Part shown: positions 25,388-34,287 of the stretch, piece by piece
Layout: each line of letters opens with the position of its first letter
How positions within the stretch are numbered: the first letter of the stretch is position 1
The notes under the pieces: generated by a model
The model's database searches: none
What the model was told of the DNA's origin: nothing
Seen by the model: the letters and a program-made list of their open reading frames with translations, nothing else
Program-made: the position numbers and the translations under genes
NCBI GenBank assembly: GCA_963762545.1
Contig: CAVXLC010000005.1
Coordinates: 124,001 to 188,000 of the forward strand
Direction: 5' to 3'
Source: JABFSM01 sp963762545
Lineage (GTDB): Bacteria > Gemmatimonadota > Gemmatimonadetes > Gemmatimonadales > GWC2-71-9
DNA: 64,000 bases

Positions 25388-26275
25388 ATGCCTCTCGCTA
25401 ACACGCTGATCAAGGCCGGCGCCCTCGCCGGCTCGCTGCTGTTCGGGGTCCGACTGCCGGCCGCGCAGACCGCGGCCGATTCGCTGCTCACCGTGGAACG
25501 CGCAGCCTCGGACGCGAGCGGACGGGGCGGTTTTGCTCCCGCCATCGCCGCGGTGCTCGCCGGCGACGGCGCCGTCCTCTGGCCGGGGGCGCCGGTGGTG
25601 CACGGAGCCGACGCGGTGCGGCGGCTGCTCGGAGCGCAGCGGCTCCTCGATACACTCCGGATCTCCTGGCAGCCGCTCGGCGTCCAGGTGGCCCGCGACG
25701 CCTCACTCGGCGTCACCTGGGGCGTGGCGGTGGCGGCCCGGGACGGCGGCCCCACGCGGATCGGCCGGTACATCGCGGCGTGGCGCCGGGAAGGCGGCGC
25801 CTGGCGGCTCGCGGCCTTCGCGGCGCTGGGAATTTCGCCGGCGGCCTCCAGCACGGTGACCGCCGACATGGGCCCCGTCATGCTGCCCCCGCTTCCGCCG
25901 AGCGGGCCGGCGGCCGCCTTCATCGCCGCGGACCTGGCCTTCGCCCGTCTCGCGGGCGATTCCACCGCCGCGCTCGCATTCGAGCGCTTCGCGGCCCCCC
26001 AGGCGGTCACCTTCGGCGGCGGCATTCTCAACCACGGCCCCGCGGCCATCCGGCGAACGCTCGAGGGCGGGCGGCCATCGGCGTGGAGCTGGCATCCCGT
26101 CCTGGCCGGTACCGCGGAAAGCGGAGACCTCGGCTTTACGATCGGCGAATCGGTGATCCGCGAAGCGGGCTCGCCGCCCAGCTACGGGAAGTATCTCACC
26201 ATCTGGACCCGTCTGCCCGACGGCCCGGTCCGTTTTCTGACCGACGGCGGGAACGCCCGCCCCGCCGCACCCTAG
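25388..26275 (+). CDS. Secreted tandem NTF2/SnoaL-like protein
   Basis: A 295-residue exported protein (signal peptide ending RLPAAQ). It contains two SnoaL/DUF4440-type halves, about 20-150 and 165-290. Each begins with a helix and ends with a strand pair such as YIAAWRREGGAWRLAAF and KYLTIWTRLPDGPVRFL. The fold binds small ligands or is catalytic, with no way to tell here. ATG 25388 is preferred; an in-frame GTG 15 bases earlier also precedes it. The short shared region with the M61 gene implies overlapping divergent promoters. Confidence 0.72.
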   Translation: MPLANTLIKAGALAGSLLFGVRLPAAQTAADSLLTVERAASDASGRGGFAPAIAAVLAGDGAVLWPGAPVVHGADAVRRLLGAQRLLDTLRISWQPLGVQVARDASLGVTWGVAVAARDGGPTRIGRYIAAWRREGGAWRLAAFAALGISPAASSTVTADMGPVMLPPLPPSGPAAAFIAADLAFARLAGDSTAALAFERFAAPQAVTFGGGILNHGPAAIRRTLEGGRPSAWSWHPVLAGTAESGDLGFTIGESVIREAGSPPSYGKYLTIWTRLPDGPVRFLTDGGNARPAAP

Positions 26276-27570
26276 GGCAGCCGGAGCTCCAGAATCCGGG
26301 GCGGCGCAAGGCGAACACCGCTCTTGAGCCGCCCCGCATCGTCGTATTCCTCCCACTGGCTATTGGCGACGTAGAAGAAGCGCTTCCCCCACACGGTGCC
26401 GATGGTGGGCTCGGTGGCCGCGGCATGGCGATCCAGCAGATGGATCGCCGTAATCCTGCGCCCGCGCGCGTCGAGCTCGAGCCGGATGATTCGCGCCGGG
26501 GTCACCCCGTTCTGCACGCCGATGAGACCGCCATCGAACCAGGCCAGCCCGTCGATGCCGAGCGACGTGGTTCCGGACGGGGTGAGGAGGGCTCGGACGC
26601 GGCGCGTGTTCAGATCCACGGCGAGCACGCCGTGGGAATAGTCCGCGACGTAGAGCGTGCGCCCCGATGGGTGCAGCACCGGGCCTTGCAGGGAATGGAA
26701 GAGGGGGTGCCGCAGGAACTCCTGCACCTGGTCGCTTCCTTTGAGCACCCGCCAGATTGCCGGATCCTGGCTGTCGGTCGCGTAGACGTCACCGTTGGGA
26801 GCCACCACCAGGTCACCGAGCAAGTGGCCCTGCGCCGAGGCGGGCAACAGGTAGCGGGACTTGAGCCGGCCGCTGGCGAGGTCGAAGGCGTAGATGCCCG
26901 AGCGTCCGTTGTCGGCCGGGAGGTATCCCGCCATCTGGGGAACCGCCGCGGTGGTGACCCAGAGGGTCCTGGTGCCGGGGTCGGCGCGAACCCCGAGCAC
27001 CGCCCAGAGACCGTCCTGGCCCTCCTTGACGATGTCCATGGCGGTGCCGCCTCGGGTGACGCGGGTGACCTTCCGGTGCCGCACGCTGGCGAGATACCAG
27101 ACGCCCCCAGCCGAGTCGTGGGAGATACCCTCGGGGAAGAAGTCCTCCTCGGTGAGGGCGGCGGCGATCGTGCTCTTCTCGAACGGCGCCGCGTTCGCCG
27201 CCAGCCGCCGGAGCACCGGCCGAAGCGCCGGCGCGTCCTTCACCGGCCCGAAGGCCGAATCCGACGCAACATCCAGCGACAGGCCGAGGTCGGCGAGGTG
27301 GGTCAGCGCGCGCAGGGTTTGCGCGGTGTCGGAGAGCCGGGCGGACAGCGAGGCGTAGGCGCCGGCGTAGAACGGCTGCGCGGGCCAGGCCTCGAAGGCC
27401 CGGCGGACCTGGTCTCGCGCCGCGCTCCACTCTCTCCGCCGGATCAGCGGTGCGGCCTCACGCCATGCCTCACGGGCGACCCGCGCGGAATCGACTTCGG
27501 GGTACTGGGCCCGGGCCCGTACGGCAGGCAGCAGCGCCAGGACGGAAAGGACGAGTGCGCTACGCCGCAT
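26272..27570 (-). CDS. Secreted beta-propeller (SMP-30/NHL-like) protein
   Basis: A 432-residue exported protein (signal peptide ending RARAQ). Residues 25-125 are helical with TPR-like spacing (REAWREAAPLIRRREWSAARDQVRRAFEAWP). The rest has repeating blades with NGDVYATDSQDPAIWRVL, HPSGRTLYVADYSHGVLAVDL and GIDGLAWFDGGLIGVQNGV, typical of gluconolactonase/NHL propellers. Its start overlaps the last 11 bases of the molybdenum-hydroxylase gene, so the two are co-translated. Ligand unknown. Confidence 0.72.
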   Translation of the reverse strand: MRRSALVLSVLALLPAVRARAQYPEVDSARVAREAWREAAPLIRRREWSAARDQVRRAFEAWPAQPFYAGAYASLSARLSDTAQTLRALTHLADLGLSLDVASDSAFGPVKDAPALRPVLRRLAANAAPFEKSTIAAALTEEDFFPEGISHDSAGGVWYLASVRHRKVTRVTRGGTAMDIVKEGQDGLWAVLGVRADPGTRTLWVTTAAVPQMAGYLPADNGRSGIYAFDLASGRLKSRYLLPASAQGHLLGDLVVAPNGDVYATDSQDPAIWRVLKGSDQVQEFLRHPLFHSLQGPVLHPSGRTLYVADYSHGVLAVDLNTRRVRALLTPSGTTSLGIDGLAWFDGGLIGVQNGVTPARIIRLELDARGRRITAIHLLDRHAAATEPTIGTVWGKRFFYVANSQWEEYDDAGRLKSGVRLAPPRILELRLP

Positions 27571-29743
27571 GGAAACCGTCGAGCGCGATGGGCAGCCGCC
27601 GGAGCCGGATGCCCGTGGCTGCGAAGATGGCGTTGGTGAGCGCGGGTGCGACCGGAGGGAGGGCGGGCTCCCCCAGGCCGCCGGGACTGCCGGGATGGTC
27701 GACGAACGCAACCTCGATGGACGGCGCCTCCCTGAACCGGAGGATGGGGTAGGCATCGAAGTTCCGCTGGTTCGCGCGGCCCTGCGCGACCGTGATTTCT
27801 TCACGAAGGGCAGCCGACAGGCCCTGGAGAATCGCGCCCTCGACCTGCGCCCTGGCGCCACTGGGATTCACCACCACCCCGCAGTCGACCGCCGAGACGA
27901 CGCGGTCGACCCGCACCGTCGTTCCGGTGACCGTCACCTCGACGACGTGGGCCACATAGGACTGATTGGCAAAGCAGCCGGCGACGCCCCGGCCTCGTCC
28001 GGCGCCCAGCGGACGTTCCCAACCCGAGTGGTCCGCCGCGAGCCGGAAGACCCGCTGGAGCCGTGCCGCATCGTAGCCGCCTTGGGACGCTCCGGTGACC
28101 GCGGTAGCCTGCAGCAGCGCGAGCCGGAACGCGAGCGGGTCGGCGCCGGCAGCGTGGGCGAGCTCGTCCTGGAAGCTCTGGGTGACGAACACATTGCCGG
28201 AGTTCTCCACCGCGCGCCACTGGCCCCGGGGAATCTTGGAGTCGATCGGGGTGTAGCCGAAGCGAAACGCGGAGGCCAGGATCGCGGGATAGTCGTCGCC
28301 CGACAGCTCGCCGGGATTGAGCTCGCGCCCTTGCGGGGCCTGCCACTTGAGATAGTGCCCGCGGGATGCGTTCCAGAGCCGGTGTTCCCACGCGATGATC
28401 TTCCCGGTCGCATCGAGTCCGCCGCGGAGGCGGTGATAGCCGGCGGGGCGATAGAAATCGTGGCCGAGGTCGTCTTCCCGGGTCCATACCACCTGAACCG
28501 GCGCGCCGACCGCCTTACTGAGCAGCACCGCTTCGGCGGCGTAGTCGGCATAGAAGCGCCGGCCGAAGGCTCCACCCATGCGGCTGACGTGCACGGTGAT
28601 TCGCTCAGGGGCGAGCGTCGTGATGAGGCGGGCGGCGGCCCGTACGTACTCCGGATTCTGGCTGGGTGCCCAGACCTCGCAGCGTCCGTTCGCCACGCTC
28701 GCGGTGCAGTTCATCGGCTCCATCGGGGCATGCGCCAGCAATGGCGTTTCGTACACCGCCTCGAGCCGGTGTCGGGCGCGCCCGAGGGCGGTCCCGATTG
28801 CGCCACCGACCGCGGTCGCAAACCGATCCGGCTGCCCCACCAGGGCGACGGCGCGGGCCCGCATGGCCGCGGTGGATTGGTCGCGGCCGCCGCGCTCGTC
28901 CCAGGTGATCGAGAGCGCCTCGCGGCCCTGGAGCGCCGCCCAGGTAGACGTCGCGACGACTGCCACTCCATTGGCGGGCTTGGGATTGTTCTCGCCGAAA
29001 TCGGGAAGCGCATCGGCGTCCACGGGCACGACATCTCGCACGCCGGGCACCGCGCGCGCCTTCGCGTCGTCCAGCGCCGCGACCCGGGCGCCGAATACCG
29101 GCGCCCGGGCGATCACCGCGTACAGCATGCCCGGCACCCGGGTATCCAGGCCGAACGCCATCGCGCCGGTGACGATGGCGGGGTGGTCCAGATTGGGGCG
29201 CCCGGTGCCGATCAACCGGAACGCGCCGGGCCGTTTGAGCTCGACCTTGCCCGGCACCGGGAGCTTGCTCGCCGCGGCGGCCAGCTCCCCGAAACCGAGA
29301 CGGCCCCTGGAGGCGTGGCGTACTTCACCGTTTTCCACCAGGCACTCGGCGGCCGCGACCTTCCAGCGTACCGCGGCGGCAGACACGAGCATGGCGCGCG
29401 CGGTGGCTCCCGCGGTGCGGAGCGGCTCCCATGAAGTCCGCACCACCGCGCTCCCGCCGGCGAACTGGTCCCCATACCGGGCGTCGAGATCGCCCTGCTC
29501 GACCCGGATCCGGGACCAGTCGGCGTCGAGCTCCTCGGCGATCATGAGTGCCAGGGCGGTGCGGGAGCCCTGCCCCATCTCGGCGCGCGCCACGGTCACC
29601 GTGACGGCGCCGTCCGGGTCGATTCGCAGGAAGGGGCTGGGAGCGAACGGGCCGCCGGGCGAGCGCTCGCGGGAGGGTGCGCAGCCCAGCGCGAGCCCCC
29701 CGGTGGCGGCCGCGACTGTGACCAGGAATTGTCGGCGGTACAT
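27560..29743 (-). CDS. Exported molybdopterin-binding hydroxylase subunit (xanthine dehydrogenase family)
   Basis: A 727-residue large subunit of the isoquinoline 1-oxidoreductase or aldehyde-dehydrogenase branch of the xanthine oxidase family. It starts with a twin-arginine signal (RRQFLVTVAAATGGLALGC) whose end also resembles a lipobox, so the folded cofactor-loaded protein is likely exported by Tat and possibly lipidated. Cofactor motifs include GQGSRTALALMIAEEL, GGAFGRRFYADYAAEA and DCGVVVNPSGARAQVEGAILQGLS. The [2Fe-2S] partner subunit that these enzymes need is not in the window. Substrate unknown. Confidence 0.85.
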   Translation of the reverse strand: MYRRQFLVTVAAATGGLALGCAPSRERSPGGPFAPSPFLRIDPDGAVTVTVARAEMGQGSRTALALMIAEELDADWSRIRVEQGDLDARYGDQFAGGSAVVRTSWEPLRTAGATARAMLVSAAAVRWKVAAAECLVENGEVRHASRGRLGFGELAAAASKLPVPGKVELKRPGAFRLIGTGRPNLDHPAIVTGAMAFGLDTRVPGMLYAVIARAPVFGARVAALDDAKARAVPGVRDVVPVDADALPDFGENNPKPANGVAVVATSTWAALQGREALSITWDERGGRDQSTAAMRARAVALVGQPDRFATAVGGAIGTALGRARHRLEAVYETPLLAHAPMEPMNCTASVANGRCEVWAPSQNPEYVRAAARLITTLAPERITVHVSRMGGAFGRRFYADYAAEAVLLSKAVGAPVQVVWTREDDLGHDFYRPAGYHRLRGGLDATGKIIAWEHRLWNASRGHYLKWQAPQGRELNPGELSGDDYPAILASAFRFGYTPIDSKIPRGQWRAVENSGNVFVTQSFQDELAHAAGADPLAFRLALLQATAVTGASQGGYDAARLQRVFRLAADHSGWERPLGAGRGRGVAGCFANQSYVAHVVEVTVTGTTVRVDRVVSAVDCGVVVNPSGARAQVEGAILQGLSAALREEITVAQGRANQRNFDAYPILRFREAPSIEVAFVDHPGSPGGLGEPALPPVAPALTNAIFAATGIRLRRLPIALDGFHAA

Positions 29744-29783
29744 AGAGTCACGACGACGGCGTGGGAGGCCCGGTTTCAGGCCA

Positions 29784-30563
29784 TCAGGACACGGCGCGCT
29801 TATCGAAGGTCCGCAGGCCCAACGCGAGGAAGATCCCGCTGATCAGCACCAGCGCCCCCGCGACGACCGGAAGGCTCATGTGCGGCAGGGCGGGCGTCAA
29901 CACGCCCCGCATCCCCTCCGAGACGTAGACCAGGGGATTGACCAGCACCAGCACCTGCACCACGGGCGCCGCCGCGAGGGCCTTCCAGGGATAGTAGGCG
30001 CATCCGAAGAAGATCATCGGCGCGACGATCAGGCCGAACATCAGCCCGATCTGCTCGCCCTTGATGCCGGTGCCGAGCAGGAGGCCGAAGGCGGAGAAGG
30101 CAAAGGCCCCGAGCAGCGTCATCCCGATCACCAGCCCGAAGTGGGCGAAGTCGAGCCCGGCGATCGGCCCCATGATGAGCCGCGCCACCGGCAGCACGAA
30201 GAGCGCGGCGATCATGCCCTGCACCGTCCCCGCGAGCACCTTTTCCAGCGCGATCACCCAGGTCGGCACGGGGGCCAGCAGCCGGTCCTCGATTTCCTTG
30301 GTCCAGCCGAAGTCGGCCACCATCGGGAGGGCCACCGCCTGCACGCTGGCGAAGGCCAGGCTCACGCCCAGCACGCCGGGCAGCAGCGCGCCGGTATAGC
30401 CGCGCTGGACAAACCCCATCTTGGGCAGGAGGTATCCGAAGACGATGGTGAACATGATCGGCTGCAGCGTGGTGCGGAGCAGAAAGAAGGGAAGCTCCCG
30501 CGACACCACGTGCACGTCGCGCCGGACCAGCGCGCCGAAGACCTTCCAGGGTGAGGGGTTCAA
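29784..30563 (-). CDS. ABC-2-type transporter permease
   Basis: A 259-residue inner-membrane protein with six predicted spans, the ABC-2 family fold. Recognisable parts are the N-terminal amphipathic RRDVHVVSRELPFFLLRTT, the first span PIMFTIVFGYLLPKMGF, the conserved cytoplasmic loop KEIEDRLLAPVPTW and the C-terminal YVSEGMRGVLTP. Its ATG overlaps the ATPase stop (ATGA), so the two genes form one exporter. The exported substrate (lipid, polysaccharide or drug) cannot be read. Confidence 0.9.
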   Translation of the reverse strand: MNPSPWKVFGALVRRDVHVVSRELPFFLLRTTLQPIMFTIVFGYLLPKMGFVQRGYTGALLPGVLGVSLAFASVQAVALPMVADFGWTKEIEDRLLAPVPTWVIALEKVLAGTVQGMIAALFVLPVARLIMGPIAGLDFAHFGLVIGMTLLGAFAFSAFGLLLGTGIKGEQIGLMFGLIVAPMIFFGCAYYPWKALAAAPVVQVLVLVNPLVYVSEGMRGVLTPALPHMSLPVVAGALVLISGIFLALGLRTFDKRAVS

Positions 30564-31582
30564 TCGAGTTTTCTCCCGGTGAGCGAGACGAACAGCGTCT
30601 CGAGACTGGGCGGGGTGAGCCGGATGTCGGTCGGGGCGCGCCCGGCCTGCTCGGCCGCGCGGAGGATTCCGGGAATCGCCTCACCCACCCGTTCGGCGTA
30701 GCCGCTGAGCTCGTTCCCCTTGGCGGTCGGACGGCTCAAGCCCGGAAGCGCCTGGACGGCCGGCAGCACCGCCGCGGCCTCGCCGTCGAGGGTGACCTCG
30801 ATCAGGGTGCCGCCGGGCGCGCGGGCCTTGAGGCCCGCCGGAGTATCGAGCGCCAGGAGCTTGCCGCGATCCACGATCCCCAGGCGGTCGCAGAGCCGGT
30901 CGGCCTCTTCCATGTAGTGGGTGGTCATGATGATGGTACGGCCCTGCGCATGGAGGGATCGCAGCACGTCCCAGAGCGCCAGGCGCGCCTGAGGATCGAG
31001 GCCGACGGTGGGCTCGTCCAGAAACAGGATCTCCGGCTCGTGAATCAGCGCCCGGGCAATCATCAATCGCTGTTGCTGCCCCCCGGAGAGCTGGTCCACC
31101 TTGGATTCGCCCCGGTCGCCGAGGCCAAGCTGGTCGAGCAGGGCCTGGGCCCGGGGCTGCGAGGTGGCGCGGGGAATCCCGAAGTACGCCGCGTGGAACA
31201 GGAGATTCTGGATGGCGGTAAGCTGGCGGTCTGGATTGGGACGCTGGGGCACCACGCCGATGCGCTGCTTGACCGACACCGGATCGGCGACCACGTCGAT
31301 GCCCGCCACCGCGGCGCTTCCCGAGGTGGGCCGCACCCGGGTCGTGAGCACGCCGATCGTCGTGGTCTTGCCGGCACCGTTGGGGCCCAGCAGCCCGAAG
31401 AACTGGCCCGGCGGCACTTCGAGATCGAGGCCGTCGAGGGCCAGGATCTCGCGCGCGCCGGGAACGCCGGCCTGGGTGGGAGCGGTAGCCGGCCCGTATT
31501 GGGGGACCGGGGAAGCCCGGCGCCGGACCGGCGGCGCGGGGTACACCTTCTTGAGGGCGCGGGTCTCGATGGCGGGTGGCAT
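30560..31582 (-). CDS. ABC transporter ATP-binding protein
   Basis: A 340-residue ATPase partner of the ABC-2 permease. Walker A GPNGAGKTTTIGVL, signature LSGGQQQRLMIARAL, Walker B ILFLDEPTVGLD and the switch His in MTTHYMEEADRLCDR are all intact. There is a 35-residue insert after the first strands (PVRRRASPVPQYGPATAPTQ...), which is unusual for the family and low-complexity. The C-terminal 80 residues are a regulatory domain seen in drug- or lipid-exporter ATPases. TACCTT ends 6 bases before the ATG, a weak hint of a leaderless start. Confidence 0.92.
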   Translation of the reverse strand: MPPAIETRALKKVYPAPPVRRRASPVPQYGPATAPTQAGVPGAREILALDGLDLEVPPGQFFGLLGPNGAGKTTTIGVLTTRVRPTSGSAAVAGIDVVADPVSVKQRIGVVPQRPNPDRQLTAIQNLLFHAAYFGIPRATSQPRAQALLDQLGLGDRGESKVDQLSGGQQQRLMIARALIHEPEILFLDEPTVGLDPQARLALWDVLRSLHAQGRTIIMTTHYMEEADRLCDRLGIVDRGKLLALDTPAGLKARAPGGTLIEVTLDGEAAAVLPAVQALPGLSRPTAKGNELSGYAERVGEAIPGILRAAEQAGRAPTDIRLTPPSLETLFVSLTGRKLD

Positions 31583-31639
31583 CCGACAAAGGTAGAGGCG
31601 GGAGGCGAGTGGGGGTAGCAACGCGGGAGACTACCGCCG

Positions 31640-31669
31640 TTGGCGGCGTCCGGCCACCGGCGCTATCGT
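31640..31669 (+). promoter_or_regulatory. Promoter of the EndoIII-like gene, probably leaderless
   Basis: TTGGCG (31640-31645) and TATCGT (31664-31669), spacer 18. The ATG at 31676 is 6 bases after the -10, at the expected transcription start, and no Shine-Dalgarno is visible. Confidence 0.55.
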
Positions 31670-31675
31670 CAACCG

Positions 31676-32356
31676 ATGCGCCCCCCGCGATGGCCGCTCG
31701 TCGAAGCGATCCGGCGTCTCCGCCGCAAGTACGGCAAGCCTGCTCCGCTCGTCGCCACCGACCCGTTCGAGATGGTGGTGTGGGAATCCTGCGCCTACCT
31801 CGTGGATGACGACCGCCGGAGGCGAGTATACGACCGCCTGGTCGCCCGAACCGGCGCGGATCCCGCCCGGATCGCCGGCATGCCGGCGAGCGCACTGGCG
31901 GCCCTCATCGAGGCCGACGGCGGCATGCGCCCCATGATGCGCGCCGAGCACCTGCAGCGGGCGGCCAACCTGGTCCTCGACATCGGCCAGGCCGAGCTGC
32001 GTCGCCTCTGCCGCACCGAGCCCGACAAGGCTCGACCGCTGCTCAAGAAGTTCCGGGGCATCGCCGACCCCGGTGCGGACAAGATCCTGATGGTCTCGGG
32101 CAGCGGTGAGACGCTGGGGCTCGAGTCCAACGGGCTCCGGGTGCTGGGACGGCTCGGGTTCGGGCGGGTGTCGGCGGACTACACCCGGACCTATCGCTCG
32201 GTATCGCTCGATGTCGGCAAGGAGCTTCCCAAGTCTGCCACGGCGCGCATCGAGGCGCATCGGCTCCTCCGCCTCCACGGCAAGATGCTCTGCAAGACCG
32301 GCATGCCGCTGTGCGCGGAATGTCCGCTGGCGGCACGCTGCCCGAGCGCGATGTAG
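31676..32356 (+). CDS. Endonuclease III-like HhH/[4Fe-4S] protein lacking catalytic residues
   Basis: A 226-residue member of the HhH-GPD superfamily. The [4Fe-4S] site is perfectly kept at the C-terminus (C206, C213, C216, C222; spacing x6, x2, x5). In the hairpin region, LPGVGRKTA of the active enzyme corresponds to FRGIADPGADKILMV at about 126-140, so the catalytic Lys is absent. The Asp loop reads GLESNGLRVL in place of VDTHVTRL. A bona fide nth gene exists at 3480-4175. This homologue may bind DNA or act as a glycosylase with different chemistry. Confidence 0.8.
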   Translation: MRPPRWPLVEAIRRLRRKYGKPAPLVATDPFEMVVWESCAYLVDDDRRRRVYDRLVARTGADPARIAGMPASALAALIEADGGMRPMMRAEHLQRAANLVLDIGQAELRRLCRTEPDKARPLLKKFRGIADPGADKILMVSGSGETLGLESNGLRVLGRLGFGRVSADYTRTYRSVSLDVGKELPKSATARIEAHRLLRLHGKMLCKTGMPLCAECPLAARCPSAM

Positions 32357-32421
32357 ATTCCCGTCCCGTCCGCTCGTGCCCATGCGATGGAATCGACGTC
32401 ACCCCACTGAGGATTCGCTCG

Positions 32422-33843
32422 ATGACGCGTCGTTGCCCCCTGGCCCTGCTGCTCTGCTGGACCGCGCTCACGCCCGCCGCGATGGCGCAGAAGAAGAAGA
32501 CCGCGCCACCCAATCCCATCCAGCGGGAATATCAGGCCGCCGCGGACCGGATCATCGCCGCCGCGACCGCGGACAGCGCGGCCTGGAACAAGCTCGCCGA
32601 GCTGACCGATGGGTTCGGCAACCGGCTGAGCGGGAGCGAGGCGCTGGAGCGGGCCATCGACTGGATCATCGCGAAGATGAAATCGGAGGGCCTGGAGAAC
32701 GTCCGCGGCGAGCCGGTGATGGTGCCGAAGTTCGTCCGGGGGCATGAAAAGGCCGAGCTGTTGGAGCCGCGCTATCTGAATATGCCGATGCTCGGCCTGG
32801 GGCAGAGCGTCGCCACCCCGAAGGGCGGCACGACCGCCGAGGTGCTGGTGGTGTCGAGCTTCGACGACCTCAAGGCCCATGCGGCGCAGGCGGCCGGCAA
32901 GATCGTGCTGTTCGACGTGCCGTTCACCGACTACGGCCAGACGGTGGCGTACCGCGTCGCCGGCGCCGTGGAAGCCGCCAAGCTCGGCGCGGTGGGCGTG
33001 CTGATCCGCACGGTGGGGCCCTACAGCATGCGGAACCCTCATACCGGCTCGATGGGTCCGTACGATTCCACCGTGAAGAAGATCGCGGCTGCCGCGATTA
33101 CGCTGGAAGATGCGGCCATGCTCCACCGGATGCAGAACCGGGGGCAGAAGATCGTGGTGCGGCTGGAAATGGAAGCCCACATGGAGGGCGAGTCGCCGTC
33201 GCGCAATGTGATGGGCGAGCTGGTGGGCCGTGAAAAGCCGGACGAGGTGGTGGTGTTCGGCGGCCACATCGATTCCTGGGACGTGGGCACCGGCGCCATG
33301 GACGATGCGGGCGGCGTGGTGGTCGCCTGGGAAGCGGTGCGGCTGCTCAAGAAGCTCGGTCTCACCCCGCGGCGCACCATCCGGGCGGTGGGCTGGGTCA
33401 ACGAGGAGAACGGAGGCCGAGGCGGGGAGGCCTACCGCGACGCCCACCGGAACGAGCTGGGGAAGCACGTGGCGGCCATCGAGTCCGATGGCGGCACCTT
33501 CAAGTTCCGGGGGTTCGGGTTCTCCGGCACCGACTCGGCCTTCGCGGTGATCAACCAGATCTCCAAGCTGTTCAAGCCGCTCGGCGTCGACTCAGCCACC
33601 GTCGGCGGGGGCGGGGCGGACATCGGGCCGATCATGGGCGAGGGCGTGCCCGGCATGGGGCACAACGTGGACGGGACCCGCTACTTCTGGTACCACCACT
33701 CCGAAGCCGACAACGTGGACAAGATCGATCCCCGGGAGCTGGCCGAGAATGTGGCCGCGATGGCGATCATGGCCTACGTGCTGGCGGATCTCCCCGAGAA
33801 GCTGACCCGGGGCGGGAAGCCGGTGGGCGGCAGGGAGCGTTAG
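32422..33843 (+). CDS. Secreted M28-family peptidase
   Basis: A 473-residue exported dizinc exopeptidase. The signal peptide ends PAAMAQ. A protease-associated (PA) insertion lies at about 120-260. The M28 metal and catalytic residues are in FGGHIDSWDVGTGAMDDAGG, the Glu pair in VNEENGGRGG, the Asp in IESDGGTF and the His in WYHHSEADN. This resembles carboxypeptidase Q-like and aminopeptidase enzymes. GAGGA precedes the ATG at 8-9 bases. The stop codon lies within the first 18-bp repeat flanking the PadR-ADOP module. Confidence 0.92.
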   Translation: MTRRCPLALLLCWTALTPAAMAQKKKTAPPNPIQREYQAAADRIIAAATADSAAWNKLAELTDGFGNRLSGSEALERAIDWIIAKMKSEGLENVRGEPVMVPKFVRGHEKAELLEPRYLNMPMLGLGQSVATPKGGTTAEVLVVSSFDDLKAHAAQAAGKIVLFDVPFTDYGQTVAYRVAGAVEAAKLGAVGVLIRTVGPYSMRNPHTGSMGPYDSTVKKIAAAAITLEDAAMLHRMQNRGQKIVVRLEMEAHMEGESPSRNVMGELVGREKPDEVVVFGGHIDSWDVGTGAMDDAGGVVVAWEAVRLLKKLGLTPRRTIRAVGWVNEENGGRGGEAYRDAHRNELGKHVAAIESDGGTFKFRGFGFSGTDSAFAVINQISKLFKPLGVDSATVGGGGADIGPIMGEGVPGMGHNVDGTRYFWYHHSEADNVDKIDPRELAENVAAMAIMAYVLADLPEKLTRGGKPVGGRER

Positions 33844-33858
33844 GTCGGTAGGTCGGTA
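33841..33858. repeat. 18-bp direct repeat, left copy
   Basis: TAGGTCGGTAGGTCGGTA, itself two 8-bp TAGGTCGG units plus TA. The identical 18 bases occur at 36979-36996, so the PadR and ADOP genes lie between two perfect direct repeats about 3.1 kb apart. Confidence 0.7.
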
Positions 33859-33870
33859 GAAATCGCCCCC

Positions 33871-33924
33871 TTGACTTTCTAGGGGTCGGATACGAACCTA
33901 GCTCCCTAGAAACCCTAGGGAGCT
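33871..33924 (+). promoter_or_regulatory. Promoter and palindromic operator of first padR gene
   Basis: TTGACT (33871-33876) is followed by a perfect 10-bp inverted repeat, AGCTCCCTAG (33900-33909) and CTAGGGAGCT (33915-33924), with a 5-base spacer. A second pairing joins TTTCTAGGG (33876-33884) and CCCTAGAAA (33904-33912). CTAG half-sites recur through the region, as expected for PadR autoregulation. The -10 is not clear. Confidence 0.55.
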
Positions 33925-33930
33925 TCAGAT

Positions 33931-34287
33931 ATGTCCGATCCGTCCCTCGTCGTCCTCCGCGGCACTCTCGATCTTCTCATCCTCAAGGCCCTCTCCTGGG
34001 GCCCGGCCCACGGCTACGCCGTGGCCGAGTGGATCGAGCGGGTCACCGGTGACACCCTGCAGATCGAAGAGGGCTCGCTCTACCCGGCGCTGCACCGCCT
34101 CGACGAGCGCGGCCTGATCGAGGCGGAGTGGGGTGTCTCCGGTACCAACCGACGAGCCAAGTACTACGACATCACCACCAAGGGCCGCCAGGCGCTCAAG
34201 GCCGAGTCCGAGACCTGGACCCGGTACGCCAAAGCGGTCTTCTCCGCGCTCGAGGCGCCCGCCTCGCTCAAGCCGGCCCGGGTCTGA
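33931..34287 (+). CDS. PadR-family transcriptional regulator (first)
   Basis: A 118-residue winged-helix regulator with the family hallmarks: GTLDLLILKALSWGPAHGYAVAEWI, then EGSLYPALHRLDERGLIEAEWG, and KYYDITTKGRQALKAE at the wing. It is of the short type without the extra C-terminal domain. Its TGA overlaps the ATG of the ADOP permease (TGATG), so the regulator and the membrane protein are made together. PadR proteins usually repress transporters and respond to small ligands. Confidence 0.93.
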   Translation: MSDPSLVVLRGTLDLLILKALSWGPAHGYAVAEWIERVTGDTLQIEEGSLYPALHRLDERGLIEAEWGVSGTNRRAKYYDITTKGRQALKAESETWTRYAKAVFSALEAPASLKPARV

